Counted from the first letter of the stretch, positions 1-8,608 are shown. The stretch: 10,830 nucleotides of DNA from Bacteroidales bacterium (GCA_029935275.1 JAOZKQ010000048.1:1-10830), one strand, 5' to 3'. Made by a program: numbers and translations. The notes: generated from the sequence alone by a model not told the origin.

Positions 1-918
1 AACACCGATACACTTGAATTGCCGGGTGGAGGAGTAGAAGATTTACCCTCTACCAGGACTAAATTCTGGCAGCGTAACCTACAATATACTTCTGACGGAG
101 TGAAAAGTATTACGGCATACGCAAAGTCTAACGATACGATCGCTCCTGTCTATTCAATTCCGATGTTGTGGGAAGATGATACACCTGAATGGTTTGCAAG
201 TGATGGCCCGGTAGTTTCTCCTGCTGACTCCAGTAGAGAAAATAGGATCTTCAATGATGATGTGAACTGGCCAAACATGAAATACAACCATAACATATAT
301 GACATGGATCCGCAATACAATGATGCCAGGATCTATCAACTCAGTGACAGTGCAGGTTTGAATGCCATTAGCTGGTTCAAAAAATATATCTGGGGTCTCG
401 CAAATATTCCTGAACCTACCGACTGGCCAAGTTACATGTGGGATGTTGATGGATGGGCCGGTACCGATCCTGCCTATTATCCAGTGGTATGGCCTCGTTT
501 CGATGGATCATATTCAAATCCCACCCTGCTGTCAGCTTCTATTGAAGGATTACCTCTGGGTGACTTAAACTGGTTTCCTGATGCAAAGGCTTCATGGTTG
601 GTCAATCAAGACGCCATTGCCCAGCATATTCTCAGCCTGAACGAAGATCAATTTATAATTTCAGGCGTAAAGCAAAACAGGAATAAAGTTGCGTTCTCAG
701 TATATCCAAATCCCGTTCAGGACTTCATTACAATAAAAAGCATGCAAAAACTGAACAACCTCAAGATTTACAATGTGGCTGGCAATCTTATAAAGATCGT
801 TGACTTGACCTCTAAGTCTGGCGATATCGATGTTTCTGATCTCCCAGAAGGCATTTATCTGCTTAGAGTAAATTTTGTTGAAGGTGGAACTTATTCTTAC
901 AAGATTGTTAAGGAATAA
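1..918 (+). CDS. Secreted protein of unknown function, C-terminal part, T9SS type A sorting domain (5' end outside window)
   Basis: The frame is open from base 1 to the TAA at 916-918, so only the last ~305 residues are seen and the true start lies upstream; the TTG at 19 is not a convincing start. The first ~215 visible residues are rich in Trp, Tyr, Asp and Pro (for example WPSYMWDVDGW and GLPLGDLNWFPDAKASW) and show no catalytic motif I can assign. The last ~75 residues form a T9SS type A sorting domain: VYPNPVQDF near base 700, then a beta-rich stretch with LKIYNVAGNLI, LPEGIYLLRV and a basic YKIVKE end. In this family the domain sends the protein across the outer membrane and is removed or anchored there. 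The gene converges on the minus-strand glycan operon and is followed by a strong terminator, so it closes a separate transcription unit, perhaps another part of the same locus. Function unknown; localisation fairly sure. Confidence 0.85.
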   Translation, partial: NTDTLELPGGGVEDLPSTRTKFWQRNLQYTSDGVKSITAYAKSNDTIAPVYSIPMLWEDDTPEWFASDGPVVSPADSSRENRIFNDDVNWPNMKYNHNIYDMDPQYNDARIYQLSDSAGLNAISWFKKYIWGLANIPEPTDWPSYMWDVDGWAGTDPAYYPVVWPRFDGSYSNPTLLSASIEGLPLGDLNWFPDAKASWLVNQDAIAQHILSLNEDQFIISGVKQNRNKVAFSVYPNPVQDFITIKSMQKLNNLKIYNVAGNLIKIVDLTSKSGDIDVSDLPEGIYLLRVNFVEGGTYSYKIVKE

Positions 919-971
919 GATGACTATTTTCTCTTCAAATAGAGATCTATAGTAGTTATACCTGAATTATT

Positions 972-1021
972 AAAAGGCGCAGTGATTTGAATAAACCTGA
1001 TCACTGTGCTTTTTCTTTTTC
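972..1021 (+). terminator. Intrinsic terminator after the T9SS-tail gene, possibly bidirectional
   Basis: Bases 972-986 pair with 1000-1014 over 15 positions (two G-T wobbles, otherwise Watson-Crick), with a 13-nt loop. The right arm runs straight into a T-rich tract (TTTTTCTTTTT, 1010-1020). This is a classic rho-independent terminator 54 bp after the TAA of the plus-strand gene. The left arm begins with AAAA, so in the other direction the hairpin is followed by TTTTAATAATT; it could also stop leftward transcripts of the minus-strand operon. Confidence 0.85.
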
Positions 1022-1042
1022 AAAAATAATATCAGTAAATAT

Positions 1043-1061
1043 CCACCTTCTAAGAAGGTGG
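1043..1061. repeat. Perfect 8-bp inverted repeat with 3-nt loop
   Basis: CCACCTTC (1043-1050), TAA, then GAAGGTGG (1054-1061): a perfect stem with a tight loop and no T-run directly after it on either strand. It lies between the terminator and the end of the rhamnosidase gene, 60 bp from that gene's stop codon. It may help end or stabilise the 3' end of the minus-strand operon transcript. Such compact hairpins also occur at the ends of IS200/IS605-type elements and in REP-like elements, but no transposase is nearby. The structure is certain; its role is not. Confidence 0.6.
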
Positions 1062-1120
1062 CTTCACATCGTCGGTAATAGCAACAAGCCATTTTTTGGA
1101 CTGGAATCATAATATAGATT

Positions 1121-3517
1121 CTAAAACTGAATTTTTTGCTGACCGCTAATTAAATTAATTTCTTTTCCATTCCATACAAATTTACCTGACAACCCTTCTG
1201 GCAAAACAACTATTCCTTCAATACCATCTTCCTTTATTTGCTTCAGTTCTACAATTATATCACCTGCAAAATGAGGCATTTTTGCTTCTATATATTTCAG
1301 GCTACCTAAATGTGGCTCAATAATTACCGTTTTAAAACCGGGAGTCATTGGATTAATACCACAAATAATTGAAAAAAAGTGATAGTTTGGACTTGCACTC
1401 CATGCATGGCAGTCTGATCTTGTGGGTTCCGGTGTTTCGGCAAAGGTAGTAAGCCCCATATTTATCATTTCTGTCCATGAATCAAGGATGCTTAAATAGT
1501 CATCGGCGAATCCGACTTCCGCCATGGCTTGAATTAGGTAAAACTTAAAATATAAAGTTGTCTGAATTATATTTTCATCATGGAGTACCTTGTCAAATAT
1601 AGTTTTATTATCCTGAGGCTTAAACATGCCTGTAAGTATTGCAAGGATATTTGCATGTTGGCTAAAAGAAGTTTTTTCAGGCGTATCTGAAAGTAGTCCT
1701 TTTACGTTATCCCAGCAAAGTTTATAACTACTGCTTATTAAAGATTGGGAAAGCTTCCTGTATTCTTGCGCCAGATGTTTGTCTTCAAATGCCTCAAACA
1801 GTTCGGTAGCCATCTGTAACGCATGTACATATTGCAAGGTAATAATCGAAGAATTTCCATCAATGGCTCCGGCAGGAGTTCCGCCAATAGGTTTTTGACT
1901 TTCCCATGGTCCAAAAGACCAATCCACAAAATTCCACCAGTCCATTGGCCCTAACATTCCTGATTCATCAATTTGTTGCCCGTACCAGTACAAAACATTT
2001 CGAATAGCATTCAAATATCTCTTAACAAACTCCTGATCATCTCGGTGCATCCAGTAATCGTGAATCATTTCAATCCAGATCAACGAAAATGTAGGTATTA
2101 CCTGTGGTTGCCAAGAAGGGAAACGACTTTGAGTGAGACCCATTGGCAACATAGAATTATGAAACTGCTCAATAGCATTACGCATTAATCGGTCATCTCC
2201 AGCAACATAAAGTGAAATTAATGCTTGTATTCGTGTATCTCCTACATATTGTAATTGTTCATAATAGGGACAGTCATAATAAGTTTCTCCTGCACATAAT
2301 CGGGCTGTTCGCCAGCCCACTTCCCAAATAGATTGTAATGCAGGATCGTTACTTTTAAATAATGCTTTTTCTTCAAAAGGATAGGCTGTAAAATAACCGT
2401 AAAAATCTTCAATAATTAAAGGTTCATTTTTGCTTTCCACAGTTAGTTCCAAATAACGATATGTGCGAAACCATAAAGGTTGAAAACGCCTTTTTTCACC
2501 ACCATCCGGCCTGAATATATCTGAAGAGAAGCTTGGCATTGTTTTATTATCTATTTGATTGCGGTTACCTTTAACACCTTTTTTATCAACCAATGCTTCT
2601 GCATAACTGATTTCAATTATTGAGCCTTTACCACCGCTAACCAATATTTCCGGGTAGGCTGTTGTTAAGTAAGTTTGGTCAAAGAGAATTTTCACTTTGC
2701 TATTGGCAGGTATATTAATTGGAGATTCCCCTTTCAAAAAATTCTCCCCAAGGGTAATATTTTCAGTCCGTTTTACCTCATGTATGCGTTGTAGCTTATA
2801 TTCCATAAATGGTATATTCCTGGGAATCAGAGCCCAATCCCAAAATGTAAACTTTCCTTTGGGAATTCCAACACCTAAAAGTTTAGGAGATTTCCATTCT
2901 TTATCATTAAAATCAATTAATTCCCATCCATAAGGATATTTGGAACCATTCACATCATCTCCTGGACCAATCGTTGTATAAGGAGATTCATTAACAGGCG
3001 CATAAGCTTCATTTTTATACACTTTCCAGTTATTTCCGGTATTTACTTTCTTTTCTACATTACTGTTTGCCTGAATAATGAAAGCTGTTTTGAAAGAAAT
3101 CTGTGAAATTGGCATAAATTCACCAAAATTCCAGACAACTGCTGCAAGAACATTTTTGCCCGGTTTTAAATACCTTGCAATATCAATAGTTTCGAAACGC
3201 CAATTTGCAAGGTCGCCGCGTGCAGGTCCGTTACATACTTCAATTCCATTTACAAAAAGCCTATAACGGTTATCCCCGGATATATGAATAATAAATTCAT
3301 CAGGTTGAATATGTAAGTTAAATGTCTTTCTAAAATGAAATACACCATAATCTGTCAATGAAACAGCCGGATAAGTGATCCATTGCGCATTCCATTTACT
3401 ATTTAATAATGAAGGATTGATTTTTGCAGATTCCTGCCCTTGAATACCAATAGAAAATAATTGAAGAGTTAGAATCCACAACAATTGCAGTTCAGGTATA
3501 TATTTATTATGTCTCAT
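1121..3517 (-). CDS. GH78-type alpha-L-rhamnosidase, secreted
   Basis: 798 residues, from ATG at 3517 to TAG at 1121. Expected to release terminal alpha-L-rhamnose from oligosaccharides or glycosides by inverting hydrolysis. An N-terminal signal peptide (hydrophobic 11-25) can be cut at G27|Q28, matching the Bacteroidota habit of a mature N-terminal Gln, so the enzyme is probably periplasmic. Domains: beta-sandwich with a binding-like loop (about 42-150, GDNRYRLFVNG, NGPARGD); second beta domain (about 265-380); alpha/alpha six-hairpin barrel (about 385-725); C-terminal beta domain (726-798). The barrel opens with DCPYYEQLQYVGD (415-427); Glu420 aligns with the general acid of the family motif DCPxRDERxGWxGD. 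TTFAE (690-694), followed by SDCHAWSASP, is the usual second catalytic region, with Glu694 as candidate base. Length is normal. It is the last gene of the operon, 115 bp after the esterase. The fold is confident; the exact substrate is open because the motif departs from the common form. Confidence 0.88.
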   Translation of the reverse strand: MRHNKYIPELQLLWILTLQLFSIGIQGQESAKINPSLLNSKWNAQWITYPAVSLTDYGVFHFRKTFNLHIQPDEFIIHISGDNRYRLFVNGIEVCNGPARGDLANWRFETIDIARYLKPGKNVLAAVVWNFGEFMPISQISFKTAFIIQANSNVEKKVNTGNNWKVYKNEAYAPVNESPYTTIGPGDDVNGSKYPYGWELIDFNDKEWKSPKLLGVGIPKGKFTFWDWALIPRNIPFMEYKLQRIHEVKRTENITLGENFLKGESPINIPANSKVKILFDQTYLTTAYPEILVSGGKGSIIEISYAEALVDKKGVKGNRNQIDNKTMPSFSSDIFRPDGGEKRRFQPLWFRTYRYLELTVESKNEPLIIEDFYGYFTAYPFEEKALFKSNDPALQSIWEVGWRTARLCAGETYYDCPYYEQLQYVGDTRIQALISLYVAGDDRLMRNAIEQFHNSMLPMGLTQSRFPSWQPQVIPTFSLIWIEMIHDYWMHRDDQEFVKRYLNAIRNVLYWYGQQIDESGMLGPMDWWNFVDWSFGPWESQKPIGGTPAGAIDGNSSIITLQYVHALQMATELFEAFEDKHLAQEYRKLSQSLISSSYKLCWDNVKGLLSDTPEKTSFSQHANILAILTGMFKPQDNKTIFDKVLHDENIIQTTLYFKFYLIQAMAEVGFADDYLSILDSWTEMINMGLTTFAETPEPTRSDCHAWSASPNYHFFSIICGINPMTPGFKTVIIEPHLGSLKYIEAKMPHFAGDIIVELKQIKEDGIEGIVVLPEGLSGKFVWNGKEINLISGQQKIQF

Positions 3518-3598
3518 CAGATCAATAGTTTTTTAAGAAAGTATAAATTAAAAATTCATTCTCTGCTATTAAAAAAGACTAGAGGTATTCCTTATATA

Positions 3599-3608
3599 GG
3601 TAATTACC
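3599..3608. promoter_or_regulatory. 10-bp palindrome upstream of the rhamnosidase gene
   Basis: GGTAATTACC is a perfect palindrome 82-91 bp upstream of the rhamnosidase start, inside the 115-bp gap that separates it from the esterase gene. The gap is AT-rich and could hold an internal promoter, but I found no clean Bacteroidota -33 TTG / -7 TAnnTTTG pair. A palindrome of this length can occur by chance, so an operator role is only a possibility. Confidence 0.2.
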
Positions 3609-3632
3609 AAATCCATAGTTTTACCAAAATAA

Positions 3633-4574
3633 TCATTGAACCAGCCCGGAACTTTTCATCCATTTAAAAAGAGGTTCCATCCATTCATCCGTGGGTAGTT
3701 TTAGAATAAAACCATGGTTGCCTTTTGGGTAAAGATGCATCTCAGTCGGGATTTTATTCCGTATCAATGCCTGATAAAAACGAATACTATTCTCGACAGG
3801 AACAACTGTATCATCTCCGGTATGCGTTAACCAAGTTGGCGGAGTATTTTTATTAACATGCAATTCATTAGAAAAGAGTAAAATTGTTTCCTGTTCCGGG
3901 GACTTCCCAAGTAAATTAATCCTGGAACCTTTATGAGTTAATTCATCTTTCATACTAATAACCGGATAAACAAGGATCATAAAATCCGGCCTCAAGCTTG
4001 TTTTCTCAAAATTTTGGATATATGATTTATCAAAGTGAGTACCAGCCGTTGAAGCTAAATGCCCTCCGGCCGAAAATCCCATAATTCCAATTTTCTCTGA
4101 ATCAAGATTCCATTCAGATGCATGTTCCCGTACAACTTTAATAGCCTGTTGGGCATCATGCAGAGGGCCTGTTGCTTTATCAATCATGATTGAATCACTT
4201 GGCAACCGATATTTCAAAATGAAAGAAGCAATACCTCTGTTTAAAAACTCTTCAGCTATTTTGATACCTTCAAGCTTATAACTTACAAATTCATAGGCAC
4301 CTCCCGGACAAATTATTACAGCAACACCAGTCGCTATCTTCTTATCTGGTATATATGCTGACAAAGTAGGCTCTGAGGTTTTCTGGTATCCAAAGAACTG
4401 GCTATCCATTTCCATCATTATTTCTTTCATCTGATATGGCTTGCTATTTGGAATGGCACCCGAATAGAGAGGAATTATTTTTTGTGCGTTCAAATTCAGG
4501 GCAACTGAAACGAGAAAAAACAAAGTAATTTTGTTAATGATTATTAATATTTGGGAAATGATGGTATTTTTCAT
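3633..4574 (-). CDS. Secreted alpha/beta-hydrolase esterase (acetylxylan-esterase / BD-FAE-like)
   Basis: 313 residues, ATG at 4574, TGA at 3633. A long hydrophobic N-terminus ends in NLNA|Q (30|31), a signal peptidase I site with mature Gln, so it is probably periplasmic. The fold is an alpha/beta hydrolase: oxyanion-hole segment CPGGAY (89-94), nucleophile elbow GFSAGGH (166-172, Ser168), acid Asp255 in HTGDDTVVP, and His287 in GNHGF, giving a complete Ser-Asp-His triad. PLHDAQQAIKVVREH before the elbow is typical of the group that includes acetylxylan esterases and BD-FAE-type feruloyl or acetyl esterases. The likely job is removing acetyl (possibly feruloyl) groups so that neighbouring glycosidases can act. 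It starts 23 bp after the stop of the barrel hydrolase and so is surely co-transcribed. A peptidase of the same fold is the main alternative, but length and context favour an esterase. Confidence 0.85.
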   Translation of the reverse strand: MKNTIISQILIIINKITLFFLVSVALNLNAQKIIPLYSGAIPNSKPYQMKEIMMEMDSQFFGYQKTSEPTLSAYIPDKKIATGVAVIICPGGAYEFVSYKLEGIKIAEEFLNRGIASFILKYRLPSDSIMIDKATGPLHDAQQAIKVVREHASEWNLDSEKIGIMGFSAGGHLASTAGTHFDKSYIQNFEKTSLRPDFMILVYPVISMKDELTHKGSRINLLGKSPEQETILLFSNELHVNKNTPPTWLTHTGDDTVVPVENSIRFYQALIRNKIPTEMHLYPKGNHGFILKLPTDEWMEPLFKWMKSSGLVQ

Positions 4575-4597
4575 CTTTAATTTAAATTTGGCATGAC

Positions 4598-6469
4598 CTA
4601 TATTAACAGATTTATTTTTCGGCTATATATCCTATTTCCTGCTTTAACACTAATAAAGTATATTCCGCTTGTTTGATTCTTTACGTTCCAGATGAATTGA
4701 TGCTTACCTCTATTGAATTTCCCACAGACAAGCCTTTCGACAAACCTGCCCTGCATGTTATATATATCAATGCATATTTGCATACTTTTTGAAAGCCTGA
4801 CCAAAATTAGAGTAGATATTTTAAAAGGATTAGGTTGTACTTTTAATAAACAATTCTCACTTGTTAATGATGAGGGTAATGACTCTAAATCCACAGTAGA
4901 ATCGGCTTGAAGGTATAATGTAACATCGATTCCAGGCCATGGTGATTCCAAAAACTTAGCTCCTTTATTATGAGCGAAATACATCTTTTGTTTTACTCCA
5001 TTGTCAGCACGCATCCATAGAAGAGCGTACTTACCTGGGGGTAAATCATTAATTGTTAAAGAGGCCGTTTCAGAGCTTATATCAGCGCTCTGGCCATTAA
5101 TGCTGGCATTCGGATGATAAATTACATAGCTGGATTTTGTCATTGTATGCATTACTTTCGGTCTGCCAGCACCCCTGGCAGCTGAACTTACACAATTATC
5201 ATCCGGAATATATTTCGCAAGTTCAATATTATTATCTATGAAAAAATTCTTTACATGAATAATATTATCCAATCCTTCAAATGAACTCTGGCTGTAGGGA
5301 ACTATATCATCCCAATCACCGCCATAACAGGCTGATCCGCCAGATAATGTCCATGCCCATATTAATCTTCTGAAATATATTTTCGGATTGTCCGGTTCTT
5401 TGTAAGTCTCGTACCTGTCCTCCCCATTAAAAACATGAGCAGGAAAGTCCGTATATTCTTCTGCCTGATCCGCTGAAAGAGCATCAAGAGTCTCCAGATG
5501 AAATAGGGTCGCCCAATTAGCATTCCTAAAATAAAAATCATCTCCCCGAATGCCCCCGGTTGTAATGAGGTGATTCCATGGATCATTATTCATAAAATAG
5601 TTACCCACCTCATTAGCCATCTCCACATTGTGTGGATGGGATTGACCATATTTATAGTCATTAACTACTTCCCATATTATTTCGGGGAATGCAGCGTAAC
5701 GTGCCACGATATACTTCATTATCCGTCTATGTTGCTCCCCTGAAAGATTGTACCAGAATGTTTCATCACTTGACCAGCCTGTATTACACTCCCCAAAAAG
5801 AATAAGCTCAACATACATATCCGGATAATTATCAAGCATCCATATCAACCTGGTATCATTGGTTTGAAAATTATTGATGTCTAATTTGTCGTGATCACCA
5901 CTTTCAAAAAGGCGATCCCAATCTCTAAGTCCACCTAACATTGATGCCCGAATAAGTGTTATTCCCTTATTCCATGAATCCTTAATAAATTCCTGCCATT
6001 TGCTATGAATATCATGAAAAATATAGTACGGGGTATCTCCAATGTTCAAAAACCATTTGCCGTCATCAGTAGCTAATGCCTTGTTGTTTGCAGGGTGTAT
6101 TTTAAGTTTACCCCTCAAATCTGAATCAACAGATGAGAAGGATCCACTTTCATTATTCAAGCCATAATCCCTAGAAGATACTGATTTCCATAACCAGTTT
6201 CCAGTCTCACTAATATAACATCTTGCATGCCACGTATTGTTGCCATCATAAAATGCGTTTACAGTTATTGACAAACCTGAGGGAGAATTGAAAGTAACCT
6301 CGCAAGGTGTGTCCAGCGGATTTGGAACAGTTCCATCCCCGGTTAAGGTAATTTCATGAACTCCGTATTTCTGTGCAGTTTCAGTCCCACAGGTAAAATT
6401 GACCGCAAGAATTTCACCAAATATAAAACTCAAACAAACCAGTAAGAAAAGTTTCTTTAGACCAAACAC
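4598..6469 (-). CDS. DUF5060 / DUF4038-like (apiosidase-type) TIM-barrel glycosidase with T9SS tail
   Basis: 623 residues. The start is GTG at 6469: an in-frame TAA two codons upstream excludes an earlier start, and the sequence from GTG encodes a signal peptide (hydrophobic 7-22, possible cut after GEILA). Domains: Ig-like DUF5060 (about 24-112, ending GNWLWKSVS); clan GH-A-like barrel of DUF4038/apiosidase type (about 120-425); Collagen_bind_2-like beta domain (about 435-520, SYVIYHPNA, LPPGKYALLWM); T9SS type A sorting domain (about 541-623, VQPNPFK, SGIYFISVKAG, basic end). IIWEVVND (264-271) at the beta4 position puts Asp271 as candidate acid/base instead of the usual Glu of clan GH-A, and FNGEDRYE (347-354) offers Glu350 as nucleophile. 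Predicted to cleave a side-chain or backbone glycoside at the cell surface. Characterised relatives include GH140 apiosidases acting on pectin RG-II, but the family is diverse and the substrate cannot be fixed here. It is 66 bp downstream of the SASA gene. Confidence 0.85.
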   Translation of the reverse strand: MFGLKKLFLLVCLSFIFGEILAVNFTCGTETAQKYGVHEITLTGDGTVPNPLDTPCEVTFNSPSGLSITVNAFYDGNNTWHARCYISETGNWLWKSVSSRDYGLNNESGSFSSVDSDLRGKLKIHPANNKALATDDGKWFLNIGDTPYYIFHDIHSKWQEFIKDSWNKGITLIRASMLGGLRDWDRLFESGDHDKLDINNFQTNDTRLIWMLDNYPDMYVELILFGECNTGWSSDETFWYNLSGEQHRRIMKYIVARYAAFPEIIWEVVNDYKYGQSHPHNVEMANEVGNYFMNNDPWNHLITTGGIRGDDFYFRNANWATLFHLETLDALSADQAEEYTDFPAHVFNGEDRYETYKEPDNPKIYFRRLIWAWTLSGGSACYGGDWDDIVPYSQSSFEGLDNIIHVKNFFIDNNIELAKYIPDDNCVSSAARGAGRPKVMHTMTKSSYVIYHPNASINGQSADISSETASLTINDLPPGKYALLWMRADNGVKQKMYFAHNKGAKFLESPWPGIDVTLYLQADSTVDLESLPSSLTSENCLLKVQPNPFKISTLILVRLSKSMQICIDIYNMQGRFVERLVCGKFNRGKHQFIWNVKNQTSGIYFISVKAGNRIYSRKINLLI

Positions 6470-6535
6470 TTTTTATTCTTTTTAAGATTTTTCCTGAATA
6501 TCATTTTGAAATTATTAAACTCTGAATAATATTGT

Positions 6536-8608
6536 TCAGTATAATGGCCAATCATCGGTCCTAAACGGGGACGCAGGTAAGCCTGCATTATTCATCAGAT
6601 TTGCTTCAACCGGATAGTTTTTCCAGGCATACCTCACCGCAACCGGATTATTTACACTGTAAGACCAAACCCGAACACTTTTCTCATCTGGATTAATTTT
6701 TGCTAAAGCAGGGGAAAATTGTTTATCCGCTCCTGCAATAACAAATCCTTCTATCCTGGTATTATCACGAACTTGCAAACCCGAACCGGTCTCCGAAAAA
6801 TTAATAATAGCATTACCTCTAACAAATTGCACAGATTCAAACAATGGCCCGCATCTAATTATGCTTTCATACCCATAAACATCATGTAATGCCAGCCGGG
6901 ACAACCGTTCCCCAACTTCTCTTTTGCGATAAGGATGTATATTCGATACATCCCCTAAATCAATAGCCACAGCCATCCCTGTATGATCAACTTTCTTTAA
7001 AGTGAGGCGCTGTCCCTCTCTTATATGAGGCCATGCATTTTCAAGCTCATTTCCTGATTGTTTTCCATCATAACCAGCCAGTTGAACAAAGAAAAAACTC
7101 ATTTCAGGCAAGTTCCAGGCATTTCTCCATGAATGTATAAGCATAGGAAATAAAGTTTCATATTGTTCTCCCCGCAATGCATTAGATTCACCCTGGTACC
7201 AAATCACACCTTGAATGGCAAAGGGTATGTGCGGATATATCATTCCATTATAAAGGTAACCCGGGGCATGGCTTTGATCCGGTACATTAAAAGGATGAAC
7301 ATTCGTAATTGGTTGTCCTGCCTCCAGTGCAGCCTGAGCGCTTAAATACTCATCCAGAATTGTTTTAGTAATCGGTTCTGTACCAAGTATCTCATGTGGC
7401 AACCAGCTTTCAGCCGAAGTTCCTCCCCAATAAGAACCAATAATGCCAACCGGCACATTTAGCTTTTCACGTAACTCCAGAGCAAAACTATAGGCTACTG
7501 CTGACCATTCTTTTACATTTTCCGGCTTTGCCTTTTCCCATTTTCCTCCGCTATCAAAAACAGGTTCACTTGAGGGCCATTGAGGTTGTAGGAATATTCT
7601 CAAATTATCATCCGGGGGAGCTTGTCCTGCAATTGAATTCATATCACTTTGCCAGACCATCATACCCATATTTGACTGGCCAGAAGCTATCCATACTTCT
7701 CCAACTGCAATATCCTGAATAAAGATACTATCCGTTGATGAAATCACCAGCATGCTTAAAGATGTTGAAGCATTCATCAGAGGAAGATCAATTCTCCATT
7801 TACCTGAGTTATCCGATGTAGTATTGAATTTCTGACTATCGAATTCTATCCGTACGGGTTCACTGGCCTTTGCAAATCCCCAAACAGGCACAATCATATT
7901 GCGCTGCATAATCATTCCATCAGAAAATAAAGGAGCTAATTTCAAAGCTTTTTCATCAGGAGGTGAAGGATAAATAAGCTTAAAATTACGAAATGTGATC
8001 TCATCATCCTTTGCATAGATACCTGTTGCAGCATACAAGCCTGTAACCCCCCGGCCAAATAATGGTAAGGCATTCTCTATACCCTGTTCAAGTAATACCT
8101 CGTCACTTTCACTATCAGTCAGGGTAATTGTCCACGGACGCCAATCATCTTTCTTAATAATCTCCTGAATTTTTAAATTATACCAATGATCCTGATGCAT
8201 GGGTTTCAAGTTGATACGTGTCCAGGGTCGATAACTGTTATACTTCCACAAGCCAGCTTTCAGTGATCCAATACTGACCCTGAGAATACCAAAATTATCA
8301 GTGCCCTGTGCATTTAAAGCAAAGCCTGCTGAACTATGTCTGATATCACCGCTGATATTGAAATCGACACTCATCTCCGACCATCTTGTGTCATTTTTCA
8401 TATCACCCCGTACAAGAACATTTTGAGGAACAGGTCCTTCTTCCCCGACCTGAGGAGACAAAGAATCCTTCAAATTCCAAATACCCAGAAGCTCAATCCA
8501 TTCAGGAGCCTCCTCAATCTCGCGGGGATCAGGCAATTTTAATACGTCCCTGTTACATGCCAGACATGAACTAAAAAGAAAAGCAAATAATAAATACTTT
8601 ACTTTCAT
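6536..8608 (-). CDS. SASA-family (sialate O-acetylesterase-like) lipoprotein with N-terminal beta-rich domain
   Basis: 690 residues, ATG at 8608, TGA at 6536. The N-terminus (hydrophobic 5-14, then SSCLACNRD) is a lipoprotein signal; acylated Cys is either 15 or 18, and neither fits the lipobox perfectly. Residues ~35-213 form a beta-rich domain that reads like a concanavalin/jelly-roll fold (WSEMSVDFNISG, HWYNLKI, GVTGLYAATG, ITFRNFKLIY). The SASA/SGNH catalytic part follows: LFSDGMIMQR (227-236), a small beta domain (VPVWGFAKASEPV), then GQSNM with nucleophile Ser312, SYWGGTSAESW, VIWYQGESN (468-476), and DLGDVSNIHP with His558 and an upstream Asp. Family members remove O-acetyl groups from sialic acids or plant glycans; with no sialidase here, deacetylation of a pectic or other acetylated glycan is more likely. 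It overlaps the preceding gene by ATGA, so the two are translationally coupled and probably act together at the envelope. Confidence 0.88.
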   Translation of the reverse strand: MKVKYLLFAFLFSSCLACNRDVLKLPDPREIEEAPEWIELLGIWNLKDSLSPQVGEEGPVPQNVLVRGDMKNDTRWSEMSVDFNISGDIRHSSAGFALNAQGTDNFGILRVSIGSLKAGLWKYNSYRPWTRINLKPMHQDHWYNLKIQEIIKKDDWRPWTITLTDSESDEVLLEQGIENALPLFGRGVTGLYAATGIYAKDDEITFRNFKLIYPSPPDEKALKLAPLFSDGMIMQRNMIVPVWGFAKASEPVRIEFDSQKFNTTSDNSGKWRIDLPLMNASTSLSMLVISSTDSIFIQDIAVGEVWIASGQSNMGMMVWQSDMNSIAGQAPPDDNLRIFLQPQWPSSEPVFDSGGKWEKAKPENVKEWSAVAYSFALELREKLNVPVGIIGSYWGGTSAESWLPHEILGTEPITKTILDEYLSAQAALEAGQPITNVHPFNVPDQSHAPGYLYNGMIYPHIPFAIQGVIWYQGESNALRGEQYETLFPMLIHSWRNAWNLPEMSFFFVQLAGYDGKQSGNELENAWPHIREGQRLTLKKVDHTGMAVAIDLGDVSNIHPYRKREVGERLSRLALHDVYGYESIIRCGPLFESVQFVRGNAIINFSETGSGLQVRDNTRIEGFVIAGADKQFSPALAKINPDEKSVRVWSYSVNNPVAVRYAWKNYPVEANLMNNAGLPASPFRTDDWPLY
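8605..8608 (-). other. ATGA stop/start overlap
   Basis: On the minus strand the last codons of the FN3 lipoprotein read CGA TGA while the esterase starts at the ATG inside CGATGA. The 4-bp overlap implies that ribosomes ending the first gene can restart on the second, and so a linked expression of the two lipoproteins. Confidence 0.85.

Noticed and set aside
3485..3667. Possible small plus-strand gene in the gap between esterase and rhamnosidase
   Set aside because: It overlaps the coding ends of both genes, has unremarkable composition and no recognisable start region.
6522..6539. CTGAA...TTCAG inverted repeat at the end of the SASA gene as a terminator
   Set aside because: Only 5 bp of stem, overlapping the stop codon, no T-run, and the next gene starts 66 bp later, which fits a continuing operon.
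6536..8608. True sialic acid metabolism role for the SASA protein
   Set aside because: The family name comes from sialate esterases, but there is no sialidase, sialic acid lyase or transporter here; neighbours point to a rhamnose-containing glycan.
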